Assembly: GCF_000956405.1 (NCBI RefSeq)
Contig: NZ_JYIV01000028.1
Span: 124,001 to 188,000 of the forward strand
Reading direction: 5' to 3'
Length of the DNA stretch: 64,000 bases
Source of the DNA: Microbacterium oxydans
Lineage (GTDB): Bacteria > Actinomycetota > Actinomycetes > Actinomycetales > Microbacteriaceae
This document shows, one piece after another, positions 41,992 through 50,852 of the stretch; position 1 is the stretch's first letter, and every line of letters begins with the position of its first letter. Below the pieces are notes generated by a model. It was given only the letters and a program-made list of their open reading frames with translations, was not told the origin of the DNA and made no database searches. A program made the position numbers and the translations under genes.

Positions 41992-42588
41992 TCAGCCGCC
42001 TGCGACGTCCACGCCCGCTTGGACGAGGCGAGCGCGCAGGTCGTCGACTCCGTCGTAGTGATGGGTGTGCATCGACAGGCGCTGCGCTCCCACGAGCTTG
42101 GACGCCGAATCGTCGGTGAAGAAGACCTCGGCCGCATCCACGCCGAGCGCGTCGAGCACGTGACGGAACGCGCGGGTGTCGGGCTTCGCGTGTCCGATCT
42201 CGGCGGAGTTGAAGACCGCGTCGAACCGGGAGGCGATGCCGTGGGCCGCGATCTCGGCCGGGATCGTGTCCGTGCCGTTGGTGAGCACCGCGGCGCGGAT
42301 GCCTGCATCACGGATGTCGTCGATCAGCTCCAGCACGTCGTGGTCGATCGTCGCCGACTGCGCGCTCCACTCGTGGGCAGCAGTGGTCCCGACCTGCACG
42401 CCTATACGGCGCACCCACTCTGCTCTGGTGATCCGCCCTGTCGTGACCTCGTCGATCAGCGGGCGGGCGAAGGCGATGCGCTCGATGTCTCCAGGTGCGA
42501 GACCGTGGCGGTGCTCGATCGTCGCCGTGTTCCTGGCGTCGAAGTGCCGGATCACGCCATCGAGGTCGAACAGGACGACACGGATCAT
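41992..42588 (-). CDS. HAD-family hydrolase
   Basis: A 198-residue phosphatase-like protein. Motif I is LFDLDGVI (nucleophile Asp8 and acid Asp10), motif II LTNGTD, motif III Lys in IGHAKPDTRAF and motif IV FFTDDS. A small helical cap lies between I and II. The branch is that of YihX/haloacid-dehalogenase-like sugar phosphatases. Convergent with oleate hydratase, and the two genes are 14 bp apart. Confidence 0.87.
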   Translation of the reverse strand: MIRVVLFDLDGVIRHFDARNTATIEHRHGLAPGDIERIAFARPLIDEVTTGRITRAEWVRRIGVQVGTTAAHEWSAQSATIDHDVLELIDDIRDAGIRAAVLTNGTDTIPAEIAAHGIASRFDAVFNSAEIGHAKPDTRAFRHVLDALGVDAAEVFFTDDSASKLVGAQRLSMHTHHYDGVDDLRARLVQAGVDVAGG

Positions 42589-42674
42589 CCGACCATCCTC
42601 GCTCAATCGCGGCGCTCGGCCGTCCACGGAGGAGACTGTGTCTGGAAAACCGCCGGTCCAGGGGGAGGAGAACC

Positions 42675-43445
42675 ATGGCGACCGTGTTCCCGCGTTCCGT
42701 CTCGGTGGTGATTCCCGTGCGCGACGACGCCCGGCTGTTGGAGGTGTGCCTCGCGGCACTCGCGCAGCAGACCAGGCGCGCGGATGAGATCGTCATTGTC
42801 GACAACGGCAGCAGCGATGACACGGTCGACGTGGCCGAGAGGTTCGGTGCGCGCGTCGTGAGCGAGCCGATCCCGGGGATCCCCCGAGCATCGGCGGCCG
42901 GTTACGACGCGGCCACCGGCGATGTCATCGCGAGGCTCGATGCCGACTCGCGGCCCCACCCCGACTGGGTGGAACGGATCGAGAGGACGTTCCGCGAGCG
43001 CCCGGACGTCGACTTCCTCACGGGCGACCCGCGCTTCTACGGGTCGACGCCGCTCGTGCACTGGATGGGGGAGCACCTCTACATCGGCGGCATGTACGCG
43101 TCGATGGCGCCCGTCCTCGGGCATGCACCGCTCTACGGGTCGAACATGGCGATGCGCTCTGCCGCGTGGCGCGCGCTGAGCGCCGAGGTGCACCGCGAGC
43201 AGACGAACATCCACGACGACTTCGATCTGTCGTTCCATGTGCGCCCGGAGATGACGGTGCTGCGCGATCGCGACCTCGTCGTCGAGGTGTCGGCCCGACC
43301 GTTGCAGGACTGGGCGTCGCTTCGACGACGCTTGAGCTACGTCGTGCCCACCGTGCGCCTGCATCTGTCGCAGGAGTCGCTGCGCCTTCGGCGGCAGGCG
43401 CGTCGCGAGGTCGACCGATCGGACGGATCGTCCGTCAGCCGGTGA
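42675..43445 (+). CDS. Family 2 glycosyltransferase
   Basis: A 256-residue soluble GT-A glycosyltransferase: VSVVIPVRDDARLLEVCLAALAQQTRRADEIVIVDNGSSDDTV opens the nucleotide-sugar fold, and RLDADSRPHPDWVERIE is the DXD-type metal site (Asp-Ala-Asp). GSNMAMR and NIHDDFDLSF continue the acceptor region. GGGAGGAG lies 6-7 nt before ATG. No membrane segment and no sugar-pathway neighbours, so donor and acceptor are unknown. Confidence 0.88.
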   Translation: MATVFPRSVSVVIPVRDDARLLEVCLAALAQQTRRADEIVIVDNGSSDDTVDVAERFGARVVSEPIPGIPRASAAGYDAATGDVIARLDADSRPHPDWVERIERTFRERPDVDFLTGDPRFYGSTPLVHWMGEHLYIGGMYASMAPVLGHAPLYGSNMAMRSAAWRALSAEVHREQTNIHDDFDLSFHVRPEMTVLRDRDLVVEVSARPLQDWASLRRRLSYVVPTVRLHLSQESLRLRRQARREVDRSDGSSVSR

Positions 43446-43484
43446 CAGGTGCGGGTGACCGATGCCGGCGACAGAGCCGGTGAT

Positions 43485-44381
43485 TCAGTCGCTCGTGCGG
43501 GAGTAGAGATCGAGCAGGTCGGCGGTCAGCTGATGCGGGGTGGTCTCGCTCGGGCTGTGCCCCGTCGCGTACGCGCGGAACTCCGCGTCGATGTCGCGCG
43601 CGTACCGTTCGTGTGCAGCCAGGGGCCACAGATCGTGCGATCCCGCGACGACGAGCTTGGGCACGGGCAGCGCCCGCACGCGGTCGCGCAGATCGGGCGC
43701 GACCATCATGAGTCCCACGATCTCGTCGACGCTGCGACGGCTCGTCAGGGCGAACCGCGAGCGCACGAATTCGAGTCGCCGCGGCGGGACGCGGTTCTTG
43801 TTCGTCACGATCCCCCAGATCATGAGTCCCGCGCCGCGCCGAGGACTCGCGATGGGTGCCAGCGGCCCCAGCCACTTCATGCTCGCGAACACGTTGCCGG
43901 AACCGGGGGGAGTGGTGAGCAGGGTGAGGGAGCGGACGAGGTCAGGACGGCGGACGGCGACGACCTGGGCGATCGTGCCGGCGAAGGAGTACCCCAGCAG
44001 GTGCGCGGGAGTTGCTGCCTCGAGGAACGCGATCAGATCGCCCGTGAACAGCTCATAGGTGTACCTCGCGTTCGCGCCGGCGGCATGCGACTCGTACTGC
44101 CCCGCCAGGTCGAAGGACTGCACGAAGTACCCCGCCTCCGCCAGCAGGGGGAGCATCAGGGCGAAGTCCTCCTTCGATCCCGTCGCTCCCGGCACCAGCA
44201 CCACGCGCGGATTCGCAGGGTCGCCGAGGGAGATCGCCGACAGTTCTCCGCTCGGCGCGGAGAACCAGGACCGCCGCGAGCCCGCGGGCGGCACCGTCCA
44301 ATCGATGTCGCCGATGGCCGCGTCGAGGTCTGCCGGGGCACCGAGCGCCCGCCCACTCCTCGAATCCGTCGACACGCTCAC
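43485..44381 (-). CDS. Alpha/beta hydrolase
   Basis: A 298-residue hydrolase. Oxyanion loop VVLVPGATGSKED, nucleophile elbow LLGYSFAGTIA (Ser in GYSFA), acid in VVAGSHDLWPL and catalytic His in ATGHSPSETTP. The GTG start (MSVSTDSRSGRAL) has GGGAG 6 nt before it. It is divergent from the MFS pump gene and shares the MarR-controlled region, so coregulation is possible. Substrate unknown. Confidence 0.83.
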   Translation of the reverse strand: MSVSTDSRSGRALGAPADLDAAIGDIDWTVPPAGSRRSWFSAPSGELSAISLGDPANPRVVLVPGATGSKEDFALMLPLLAEAGYFVQSFDLAGQYESHAAGANARYTYELFTGDLIAFLEAATPAHLLGYSFAGTIAQVVAVRRPDLVRSLTLLTTPPGSGNVFASMKWLGPLAPIASPRRGAGLMIWGIVTNKNRVPPRRLEFVRSRFALTSRRSVDEIVGLMMVAPDLRDRVRALPVPKLVVAGSHDLWPLAAHERYARDIDAEFRAYATGHSPSETTPHQLTADLLDLYSRTSD

Positions 44382-44434
44382 AAGGTACTCCCTGGCGTGT
44401 TCGCGGAGGAGGTGCGCGCGCCGCAGTGCCGAAG

Positions 44435-44487
44435 ACGCCTTTAGTTGCACTTTGGCAACTAAAGGCGTATGGTTGACCTCGATCAAC
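44435..44487 (+). promoter_or_regulatory. MFS promoter inside a perfect 14-bp-arm palindrome (MarR operator)
   Basis: ACGCCTTTAGTTGC (44435-44448) and GCAACTAAAGGCGT (44455-44468) are perfectly complementary around a 6-bp centre. TTGCAC (44445-44450) and TATGGT (44468-44473), 17 bp apart, form the promoter within it. A second, weaker dyad GTTGA/TCAAC (44472-44476, 44483-44487) covers the transcript start. The marR gene downstream of the pump is the likely source of the repressor. Confidence 0.8.
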
Positions 44488-44510
44488 TTTCTACGCAGGA
44501 GCGTTACCCC

Positions 44511-46223
44511 GTGACACAGACCCCCATCCCCGCTTCCGAGACTCGCTCGGCTCGCGAGGTCTTCACCGCGATCTCCGGCCTCGTCGTCGGCATGTTCGTC
44601 GCCGTGCTCTCCGGCACGGTCGTGTCGACCTCGATGCCCGTCATCATCGCCGACCTCGGCGGCACCCAGTCCCAGTACACCTGGGTCATCACCGCGAGCC
44701 TTCTCGCCACTGCCGTCTCCACCCCGATCTGGGGCAAGCTGGCCGACCTCGTCGACCGCAAGGTGCTCGTCCAGATCTCCCTCATCCTCTTCACGGTCGG
44801 CACCGTGATCGCCGGCTTCTCGACCGACACGAACATGCTCATCGCCGTCCGCGTCATCCAGGGCATCGGCGTCGGCGGCCTCATGTCGCTCGTGATGATC
44901 GCCGTGGCGCTCATCATCTCGCCGCGTGAGCGCGGCAAGTACATGGGCGTCGTCGGCGGCATCATGGCTCTCGGCACCATCGGCGGCCCGCTGCTCGGCG
45001 GACTCCTCACCGACGTGTGGGGCTGGCGCTCCAACTTCTTCGTCGGTGTGCCGTTCGCGATCCTCGCCCTCGTGCTGCTGCAGTTCACGCTGCACCTGCC
45101 GAAGCCGCAGCGCGACACCAAGGTGTCGATCGACTACTTCGGCATCGTGCTGCTCGCCGTCGGCGTCTCGACCCTGCTGATCTGGGTCTCCATGGGCGGC
45201 AACCAGTTCGACTGGGATTCCTCGACGAGCATCATGCTCATCGTCACCGCGGCGGTCGCGATCGCGGCGTTCATCACGGTCGAGTTCTTCGTCAAGGAGC
45301 CGATCGTCCCGATGTCGCTGTTCCGCAACCGCACCTTCACCCTGTCGGTCATCGCCTCGATCGCGATCGGCGTCTCGATGTTCGCCACCTCGGTGTTCCT
45401 CGCGCAGTACTTCCAGCTCGCCCGTGGCGCCACGCCCACCGAGTCGGGTCTCATGACCATCCCGATGATCATCGGCCAGATGGGTGCATCGATCATCATC
45501 GGCCAGCTCGTCAGCCGGTTCGGCAAGTGGAAGGGCTGGATGCTCACGGGCTCGGTGCTCGCCACCGTCGGTGTCAGCCTCATGGCCACCCTGCGCTACG
45601 ACACGCCGTTCCCGCTCGTCGCCGTCTACATGTTCGTGCTCGGAGCCGGACTCGGCATGGTCATGCAGAACCTCACGCTGATCGTGCAGAACGACACCGC
45701 GCCGCAGCAGCTGGGCGCCGCGTCGTCGAACGTGAACTTCTTCCGCACGATCGCCGGCACCATCGGCGTCACCGTGATGGGGTCGCTGCTGTCCACCAGC
45801 GTCGCGAACTACATCACCGATGCGCTCGACGGCTTCGTGCCCACGACACCCGCCGAGATCGAGGCGCTCAAGCACCTCGCCTCCGGCGACGTGCCGAAGG
45901 TCGGCCAGCTGCCCGACACCATCCGCGCGATGGTCGAAGGCGCCTATGGGCACGGCATCGCGGATGCGTTCATCATCGCGATCCCGCTCGCCGTGATCGC
46001 CATCATCGCGATCGCGTTCATCAAGAACAAGCCGCTGTCGACGAAGAACGCCGCCGAGCAGATGCTCGAGCAGGCCGAGGAGTCGGTGATCGAGGTCTCC
46101 GAGGCCGAGGTCGGCGCGTCGCTGTCCACCGGATCCATCCGGATCGACGATGCGGGGTCGGCGTCTCCCACGACCGGGTCTGTCCGCGTGCTCGAGCGCG
46201 AAGATCGGGACCAGGAGCGCTGA
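44511..46223 (+). CDS. MFS multidrug-efflux transporter (DHA2, 14 helices)
   Basis: A 570-residue EmrB/QacA-type pump. Motif A reads WGKLADLVDRKVLV, and motif C GTIGGPLLGGLLTDVWGWRSNFF is intact. The last 60 residues form an acidic/Ser-rich cytoplasmic tail. GTG 44511, with AGGAG about 10 nt upstream, is the start. ATG 44469 lies inside the -10 box and cannot be used. Its marR gene follows 1 bp after the stop, forming a pump-regulator operon. Confidence 0.9.
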   Translation: MTQTPIPASETRSAREVFTAISGLVVGMFVAVLSGTVVSTSMPVIIADLGGTQSQYTWVITASLLATAVSTPIWGKLADLVDRKVLVQISLILFTVGTVIAGFSTDTNMLIAVRVIQGIGVGGLMSLVMIAVALIISPRERGKYMGVVGGIMALGTIGGPLLGGLLTDVWGWRSNFFVGVPFAILALVLLQFTLHLPKPQRDTKVSIDYFGIVLLAVGVSTLLIWVSMGGNQFDWDSSTSIMLIVTAAVAIAAFITVEFFVKEPIVPMSLFRNRTFTLSVIASIAIGVSMFATSVFLAQYFQLARGATPTESGLMTIPMIIGQMGASIIIGQLVSRFGKWKGWMLTGSVLATVGVSLMATLRYDTPFPLVAVYMFVLGAGLGMVMQNLTLIVQNDTAPQQLGAASSNVNFFRTIAGTIGVTVMGSLLSTSVANYITDALDGFVPTTPAEIEALKHLASGDVPKVGQLPDTIRAMVEGAYGHGIADAFIIAIPLAVIAIIAIAFIKNKPLSTKNAAEQMLEQAEESVIEVSEAEVGASLSTGSIRIDDAGSASPTTGSVRVLEREDRDQER

Positions 46224-46224
46224 G

Positions 46225-46680
46225 ATGCTCGCCCCCGGAGCGGTGGAGTCGGCGGACGTCGACAGTGCGCTCGGTGACCTCCAGGCGCACCTGAACCTCA
46301 TCTTCGCAAGGACCCGGTCGCTGTGGAGGGAATCCGCGGCCCGGGTCCACCCGGAGTTGCAGGTGGCCGGCTACAAGCTGCTCACCTTCATCGATCGGGC
46401 GGGAACCGCGAATGCGCACGAGATCGCTGAGCGGTTCGAGATGGACAAGTCGGTGATCAGCCGGCAGGTGCGGATGCTGGAAGAGCTCGGGCTGCTCGAG
46501 TCTCGTCCGGACGAGCGGGACGGGCGTCTCCGCGTGCTGAGCGCGACCCCCGTGGCGTGCACCGCGCTCGCCGAAGTCCGACGCGACTACGGCACCCGCC
46601 TTCAGGCCGTGATCGACGAGTTGACTCCCGAGGAGATCCGGGCGGCGTCCAAGGCCTTCCGACTGCTCGCCGAGGTCTGA
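46225..46680 (+). CDS. MarR-family regulator of the MFS pump
   Basis: A 151-residue MarR protein: FARTRSLWRESAARVHPELQVAGYKLLTFIDRAGTANAHEIAERFEMDKSVISRQVRMLEELGLLESRPDERDGRLRVL contains the winged helix. It is translated with the pump gene (AGGAG in the end of that gene, ATG 1 bp after its stop). It resembles the MarR protein at 48342 along its whole length (FARIRIGWREAAATVHPDLQPLGYQVLTSI...), so the two are paralogues 2 kb apart. Confidence 0.9.
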   Translation: MLAPGAVESADVDSALGDLQAHLNLIFARTRSLWRESAARVHPELQVAGYKLLTFIDRAGTANAHEIAERFEMDKSVISRQVRMLEELGLLESRPDERDGRLRVLSATPVACTALAEVRRDYGTRLQAVIDELTPEEIRAASKAFRLLAEV

Positions 46681-46696
46681 GCGGAAGTCCGAGCCT

Positions 46697-46728
46697 GAGC
46701 CCCGCTGTGCCGATCGACAGCGGGGCTC
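46697..46728 (+). terminator. Bidirectional terminator hairpin
   Basis: GAGCCCCGCTGT (46697-46708) and ACAGCGGGGCTC (46717-46728) pair perfectly (12 bp) over an 8-nt loop, between the convergent marR and EamA genes. A short G/T-rich stretch follows. Confidence 0.85.
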
Positions 46729-46741
46729 GGGTGGGTGCTTG

Positions 46742-47701
46742 TCACACCGATGACAGGGTCTGCTCCCTGGACCGGCGACGCCTACTGATCTCGGGGGCAC
46801 CCGTACGCGGGTCGGCGTTGGTGGGTGCTGCAGCCAGGATCACGAGCACGCCCGCGATGATGGCGAGGCCGACCCATCCCAGGGCGGTGAGACGCTCGCC
46901 GACGATCACGACGGCAAGGACCGTCGCGATCGCGGGTTCGGTGAGGGTGACGGTGGTGGCGGTACTCGCTGACACTTTCGTGAGCCCGTATCCGAACAGC
47001 AGATAGCCGAGGAACATCGGCACGAGCGCCATGTATGCGGTGACAGCAAGGTTCTGACCTGAGTCGAGAAGCGAAGCGCCGGTGAGGACGAGCACCGGCA
47101 TGAGGAGCAGTCCACCCCCTCCGAATACGGCGCCCATCGACGCTCCCCGGCTGATGCCTCCGCTCATCAGCCGGTGCGATGCCCAGGAGTAGGTGGCATA
47201 AGTGAGGCCGGCCACGAGTCCGAGCGCGATGCCCAGAATCGTGTCGAGGGAGGAGCTCGCCCGGTCTTCGATCTTGGCTATGCAGAGAAGCGTGCTGCCG
47301 ACGATCCCCAGCACTGCGGCGAGCATCCACCACCGGCTCAGCGGACGTCTGTCGACAACCCTTTCCAGGATGCCGGAGGCGAGGGGAGCGGACGCGAGGG
47401 ATACGACCGAGCCGACTGCGACCCCGGCAAAGTGCATGGAGCTGTAGAACGCGAGGGGATAGAGCGCCACCGCGACCGCCCCGATGGTCACGACCCACCG
47501 CTGCTCACGAAGTACCGTCCACTCGGAGCGCAACGCGGGTACGGCGATCGCCGCCTGCAGGAGACCGCCGATACCCAGTGCGGCCGACCCGATCGCGAGA
47601 GGGCCGGCGCTCGGTGCGAACGTCGCCGCAGTTCCGGTCGTGCCCCACAGCACCGACGTGATCGTGATCGCCGCGAGTCCGGACAGACGCCCCCTGTTCA
47701 C
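46742..47701 (-). CDS. EamA/DMT-family transporter
   Basis: A 319-residue transporter with ten membrane segments in two EamA repeats (ITSVLWGTTGTAATFAPSAGPLAIG and GLVAGLTYATYSWASHRLM). The GTG start overlaps the stop of the tetR gene before it (GTGA), so the two are translationally coupled and share the operator at 48283-48304. Likely an exporter of an amino-acid-like or toxic compound. Not further defined. Confidence 0.88.
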   Translation of the reverse strand: MNRGRLSGLAAITITSVLWGTTGTAATFAPSAGPLAIGSAALGIGGLLQAAIAVPALRSEWTVLREQRWVVTIGAVAVALYPLAFYSSMHFAGVAVGSVVSLASAPLASGILERVVDRRPLSRWWMLAAVLGIVGSTLLCIAKIEDRASSSLDTILGIALGLVAGLTYATYSWASHRLMSGGISRGASMGAVFGGGGLLLMPVLVLTGASLLDSGQNLAVTAYMALVPMFLGYLLFGYGLTKVSASTATTVTLTEPAIATVLAVVIVGERLTALGWVGLAIIAGVLVILAAAPTNADPRTGAPEISRRRRSREQTLSSV

Positions 47702-48267
47702 AGGGCACCGATCATGTGTGCGGCGAGTTGCTTCGCGCGCTTCAGCCGCTCCGATCCGCCCTCTAGGCCAGCGCGCGCCATCGCACCTTCGAGGAGGAAC
47801 GAGCAGTGCTCCGCCAGTGCAGAAGCCTCGCTGGGCGAGGCCAGCGCGCTCAGCTGGTCGCATAGGATCTGCTCGACATGCTCCTTGTGGCGTCGGACCG
47901 CATCACGGCCGGGCGACCCCGCCGGCAGCTCCGCCGCGGCGTTCAAGAGCCCACACCCGCGGAAGCCGTGCTCGTACCCCAGCTCCGCGTGATCGACGTA
48001 GGCATCGAAGACAGCGAGAATGCTCTGCTTCGGATCAGAAGCGTCGCCGGCGCGCGCCGCGTACAGCGCGAGCCATTCCTCATGACGCGCCTGGATGTAT
48101 GCCAGCAACAGTTCGTCCTTCGACGTGAAGTTGTTGTAGAGGCTCATCCGAGCCACCCCTGCCGCAGCAGTGATCGAGTTGATGCCCGTGGCTGCGATCC
48201 CGTTCGCGTAGAACAGACGCGCGGCGGCGTCCAGCAATTTGGTTCGCGCAACGACCTCATCACTCAT
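47698..48267 (-). CDS. TetR-family regulator of the EamA operon
   Basis: A 189-residue TetR protein with the helix-turn-helix AARLFYANGIAATGINSITAAAGVARMSLYNNFTSKDELLLAYI at about 15-58 and a C-terminal ligand domain with ELGYEHGFRGCGLLNAAAELP. A perfect palindrome lies 16 bp upstream of its start, so autoregulation and control of the coupled EamA transporter are likely. Confidence 0.9.
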   Translation of the reverse strand: MSDEVVARTKLLDAAARLFYANGIAATGINSITAAAGVARMSLYNNFTSKDELLLAYIQARHEEWLALYAARAGDASDPKQSILAVFDAYVDHAELGYEHGFRGCGLLNAAAELPAGSPGRDAVRRHKEHVEQILCDQLSALASPSEASALAEHCSFLLEGAMARAGLEGGSERLKRAKQLAAHMIGAL

Positions 48268-48282
48268 ACGCGCTCCTTCCCA

Positions 48283-48304
48283 CTAGGTAGATCAGTCTAC
48301 CTAG
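48283..48304. promoter_or_regulatory. TetR operator, perfect 9-bp arms
   Basis: CTAGGTAGA (48283-48291) and TCTACCTAG (48296-48304) are perfect inverted arms with a 4-bp centre (TCAG). It sits between tetR (start 48267) and the divergent marR gene (start 48342), and may also affect the latter. Confidence 0.8.
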
Positions 48305-48341
48305 CACGTCGGCTCGCGCATGATTCCGTACACTGGCGAGC

Positions 48342-48857
48342 ATGAGCGCCTCTCCCGACGCCCCTGCCGATCGCCCTGCCTCCGCCTCGACGACGGATCG
48401 GTTGGGCGACGAAGACCTCGATCAGGCCGTCACCAGGGTCGAGCAGGAGCTGGGCAGACTCTTCGCGCGGATCCGCATCGGCTGGCGCGAGGCAGCGGCG
48501 ACCGTCCACCCCGATCTGCAGCCCCTGGGGTATCAGGTGCTGACCTCGATCGCGACGGGCAAAGCGACCTCTGCGGGGGCGATCATCGAGCGCCTGCAGA
48601 CCGACAAGTCCGCGGTGAGCCGTCAGGTGCGGCAGCTCGAACAGCTGGGACTCGTCGAGAGTGTGCCCGACCCGGACGACCGCAGGGCCCGCGTCCTCGT
48701 CGCGACGGACCTCGCCCAGGAGCGCGTGGCCCTCGCCCGCTCTCAGTACGAGGGACGCATCGGAGAGCGGCTGCGCAACTGGACGGCTGCTGATCTCGAC
48801 CACTTCGCCGACCTGCTCGCCGGGCTCGGAGGCGGAGAGGTCTCGGCTCCGAAGTGA
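48342..48857 (+). CDS. MarR-family regulator
   Basis: A 171-residue MarR protein with winged helix at about 60-125 (SAGAIIERLQTDKSAVSRQVRQLEQLGLVESVPDPDDRRARVL). TACACT (48329-48334) ends 7 nt before ATG, so the message is leaderless. It lies 46 bp before an ene-reductase gene on the same strand, its probable target, and is a paralogue of the pump regulator at 46225. Confidence 0.88.
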   Translation: MSASPDAPADRPASASTTDRLGDEDLDQAVTRVEQELGRLFARIRIGWREAAATVHPDLQPLGYQVLTSIATGKATSAGAIIERLQTDKSAVSRQVRQLEQLGLVESVPDPDDRRARVLVATDLAQERVALARSQYEGRIGERLRNWTAADLDHFADLLAGLGGGEVSAPK

Positions 48858-48903
48858 GACGACGGAGGGAATACGGCGCTCCACCCGCGCCTTGTCTCCC
48901 ACT

Positions 48904-49992
48904 GTGACTCTCTACGAACCCGGCGTCTTCGGCGCCCTGCAGCTGTCCAACCGCCTCGTGATGGCGCCCCTCACGCGCACCCGCGCCGATGACGAGGGCG
49001 TGCCGACCGCGACCATGGTGGAGTATTACCGCCAGCGCGCGGGACAGGGTCTGATCATCTCCGAGGGCACGTGGCCGGCAGCAGAGGGCAAGTCGTACCC
49101 CGGGCAGCCAGGCATCGTCACCCAGGCGCAGATCGACGGATGGAAGCCGATCGCGGATGCTGTGCATGACGCAGGCGGAACCATCGTGATGCAGCTCATG
49201 CACGGCGGGCGGGTGGGGCACCCCGCGATCTCGGGCGAGGCGCGGGTCGTCGCCCCGAGCGCCCTCGCGGCACCAGGACAGACGCGCACGCCCGAGGGCA
49301 AGGCCGACCTCCCGGTCGCGCATGCGCTCACCCTCGAGGAGATCCCGGTCGTCGTCGAGCAGTTCGCCCAGGCGGCGCGCAACGCGATCGCCGCGGGCTT
49401 CGACGGTGTCGAGGTGCACGGTGCGAACGGATACCTCGTGCACGAGTTCCTGTCTCCCGTGTCGAACATCCGTGACGACAGCTACGGCGGATCGCCGGAG
49501 AATCGGGCACGTTTCGCGATCGAGGTCACGGAGGCCGTCGCTGCGGCGGTCGGAGCCGATCGCACCGGCATCCGTCTCTCGCCGCAGCACGGCATCCAGG
49601 GTGTGCTGGAAGAGGACGCCGCCGACGTGCACGCGACCTACACCGCGGTCGCCGAAGGGCTCGCACCTCTCGGCCTCGCGTTCGTCGACGTGCTCCACGC
49701 GGAACCCGCCGGCGAGCTCGTGCAGCACATCCGTCGCGTGGCAGGTGCGCCGCTGATCGTCAACACCGGCTTCGGGATCGACACGACCAAGGACGCCGCT
49801 GAGGCTCTCGTGGCAGACGGATGGGCCGATGCTGTGGCCGCAGGCCGCCCTGTGATCGCGAACCCCGATCTGGTGGAGCGCTGGACGCAGGGGGCCGAGC
49901 TCAACCCTCCGCGCCCTGAGCTGTTCTACGGCCGCACCGCCGAGGGGTACACCGACTACCCGTCGTTGGAGTCGGTGCGCGCCGGAGTCTGA
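48904..49992 (+). CDS. Old yellow enzyme-type ene-reductase (NemA-like)
   Basis: A 362-residue FMN-dependent NAD(P)H:alkene reductase of the OYE family. Key residues are Thr24 (MAPLTRTRA), Gln97 (MQLMHGGR), His172 and Asn175 (EVHGANGYL), which bind the substrate carbonyl or nitro group, then SYGGSPENRARF and the FMN-phosphate loop near IVNTGFG. Such enzymes reduce enones, quinones, nitro-aromatics and nitrate esters. The GTG start gives MTLYEPGVFGALQLSNRLVMAP, the usual N-terminus. Cotranscription with marR is likely. Confidence 0.93.
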   Translation: MTLYEPGVFGALQLSNRLVMAPLTRTRADDEGVPTATMVEYYRQRAGQGLIISEGTWPAAEGKSYPGQPGIVTQAQIDGWKPIADAVHDAGGTIVMQLMHGGRVGHPAISGEARVVAPSALAAPGQTRTPEGKADLPVAHALTLEEIPVVVEQFAQAARNAIAAGFDGVEVHGANGYLVHEFLSPVSNIRDDSYGGSPENRARFAIEVTEAVAAAVGADRTGIRLSPQHGIQGVLEEDAADVHATYTAVAEGLAPLGLAFVDVLHAEPAGELVQHIRRVAGAPLIVNTGFGIDTTKDAAEALVADGWADAVAAGRPVIANPDLVERWTQGAELNPPRPELFYGRTAEGYTDYPSLESVRAGV

Positions 49993-50007
49993 GGCCTCGC
50001 ACTGGCC

Positions 50008-50793
50008 TCACAGCACGATGTCATGCGCTGTGTTCAGGGGCCGCCATCCCGGCTCACGGACGCCCGGTCGCGCGAGCACGTCGGCCTCGGACAGCACGCC
50101 GAGGTCGATGCCGGTGAGTGAGGCGATGTCCGCGATCGGTACCTGGAACGTGCGGAACCCGCCGAGCGGGGGAACAGCCTTGTTCTCCTCCCGTGTGTCG
50201 ACCAGGGCGGACTGGTCCAGCACGAACCCGGCTGCAGCGAGGGCCCCGGGTCCGCGCCAGGCCGCCACCTTCCAGAACCGGAGTGGCACCCGGATGTCGC
50301 GGTACGGAGGGTCGGTGTCGTCGAGGATCGGAGCGGTGAACACCGAGACCCGCTGGTCCGTGCTCTCCGCGTAGGCGAGCACATGATCTTCGAGGCCGAG
50401 CCAGAGCTCCTTGGACTGGTTGAACCCGGCGGCCTGCGGAGCGGCGTTCGGGTAGAAGAACGTCGCCTCGCTCGCCGCGCGCGCGGTCGCAGCCGGACCC
50501 CAGCCCGGATCGCGCCGACGCACGAGATGTCCGCGGTCGAGGTCGTTGCGGGTGTACACCTCCGGCCCGGTCTGCTCGTCGGTCGGCACGCGTCCGTCAA
50601 GCCGCCAGTCGCCGGTGCGGGGGAGGTTCTGCAATGCGGCGCCGTCGATGTTCACGGCGGTGACCGCGGCGAGCCGGCGCGCCGGGTCGAGCAGGACGGT
50701 GAACCGGGGATAGGGCAGAGCGCGAACGTCCTGCGCAGGTCGTGGGAGGGGGAGGGGTGTTCCGAGGAAGTCCAGGTCGTAGCCGTCGCTCAT
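50008..50793 (-). CDS. DNA/RNA non-specific endonuclease (NUC1 family)
   Basis: A 261-residue beta-beta-alpha-metal nuclease. The catalytic block DRGH (86-89, His89 as general base) stands in YTRNDLDRGHLVRR. It is followed by NAAPQ (116-120), FNQ (124-126) and W..LED (Trp131, Glu135), where the Asn ligates magnesium. Most relatives are exported, but this frame has no signal peptide, so either it acts inside or export uses another route. The start at 50793 is preferred, with GGGAG close upstream. ATG 50868 would reach into the operator of the next gene. Confidence 0.88.
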   Translation of the reverse strand: MSDGYDLDFLGTPLPLPRPAQDVRALPYPRFTVLLDPARRLAAVTAVNIDGAALQNLPRTGDWRLDGRVPTDEQTGPEVYTRNDLDRGHLVRRRDPGWGPAATARAASEATFFYPNAAPQAAGFNQSKELWLGLEDHVLAYAESTDQRVSVFTAPILDDTDPPYRDIRVPLRFWKVAAWRGPGALAAAGFVLDQSALVDTREENKAVPPLGGFRTFQVPIADIASLTGIDLGVLSEADVLARPGVREPGWRPLNTAHDIVL

Positions 50794-50852
50794 GCTCCCA
50801 TGGTGCACCGGGCGTCCGACGTGCGCACGCATTCGACCTTGCAGGGAGAAGC

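Noticed and set aside
44472..44487. GTTGACCTCGATCAAC as another copy of the MocR-type operator
   Set aside because: It is a dyad and contains TTGACC, but its arms and centre differ from TTTGACCTATGTCAAA and it belongs with the MarR promoter.
43485..46301. Very long minus-strand open frame reading through the MFS gene into the hydrolase
   Set aside because: Only the last 298 codons (the hydrolase from GTG 44381) make sense. The rest is antisense to the pump gene and consists of Asp/Arg/Gly/His-rich nonsense.
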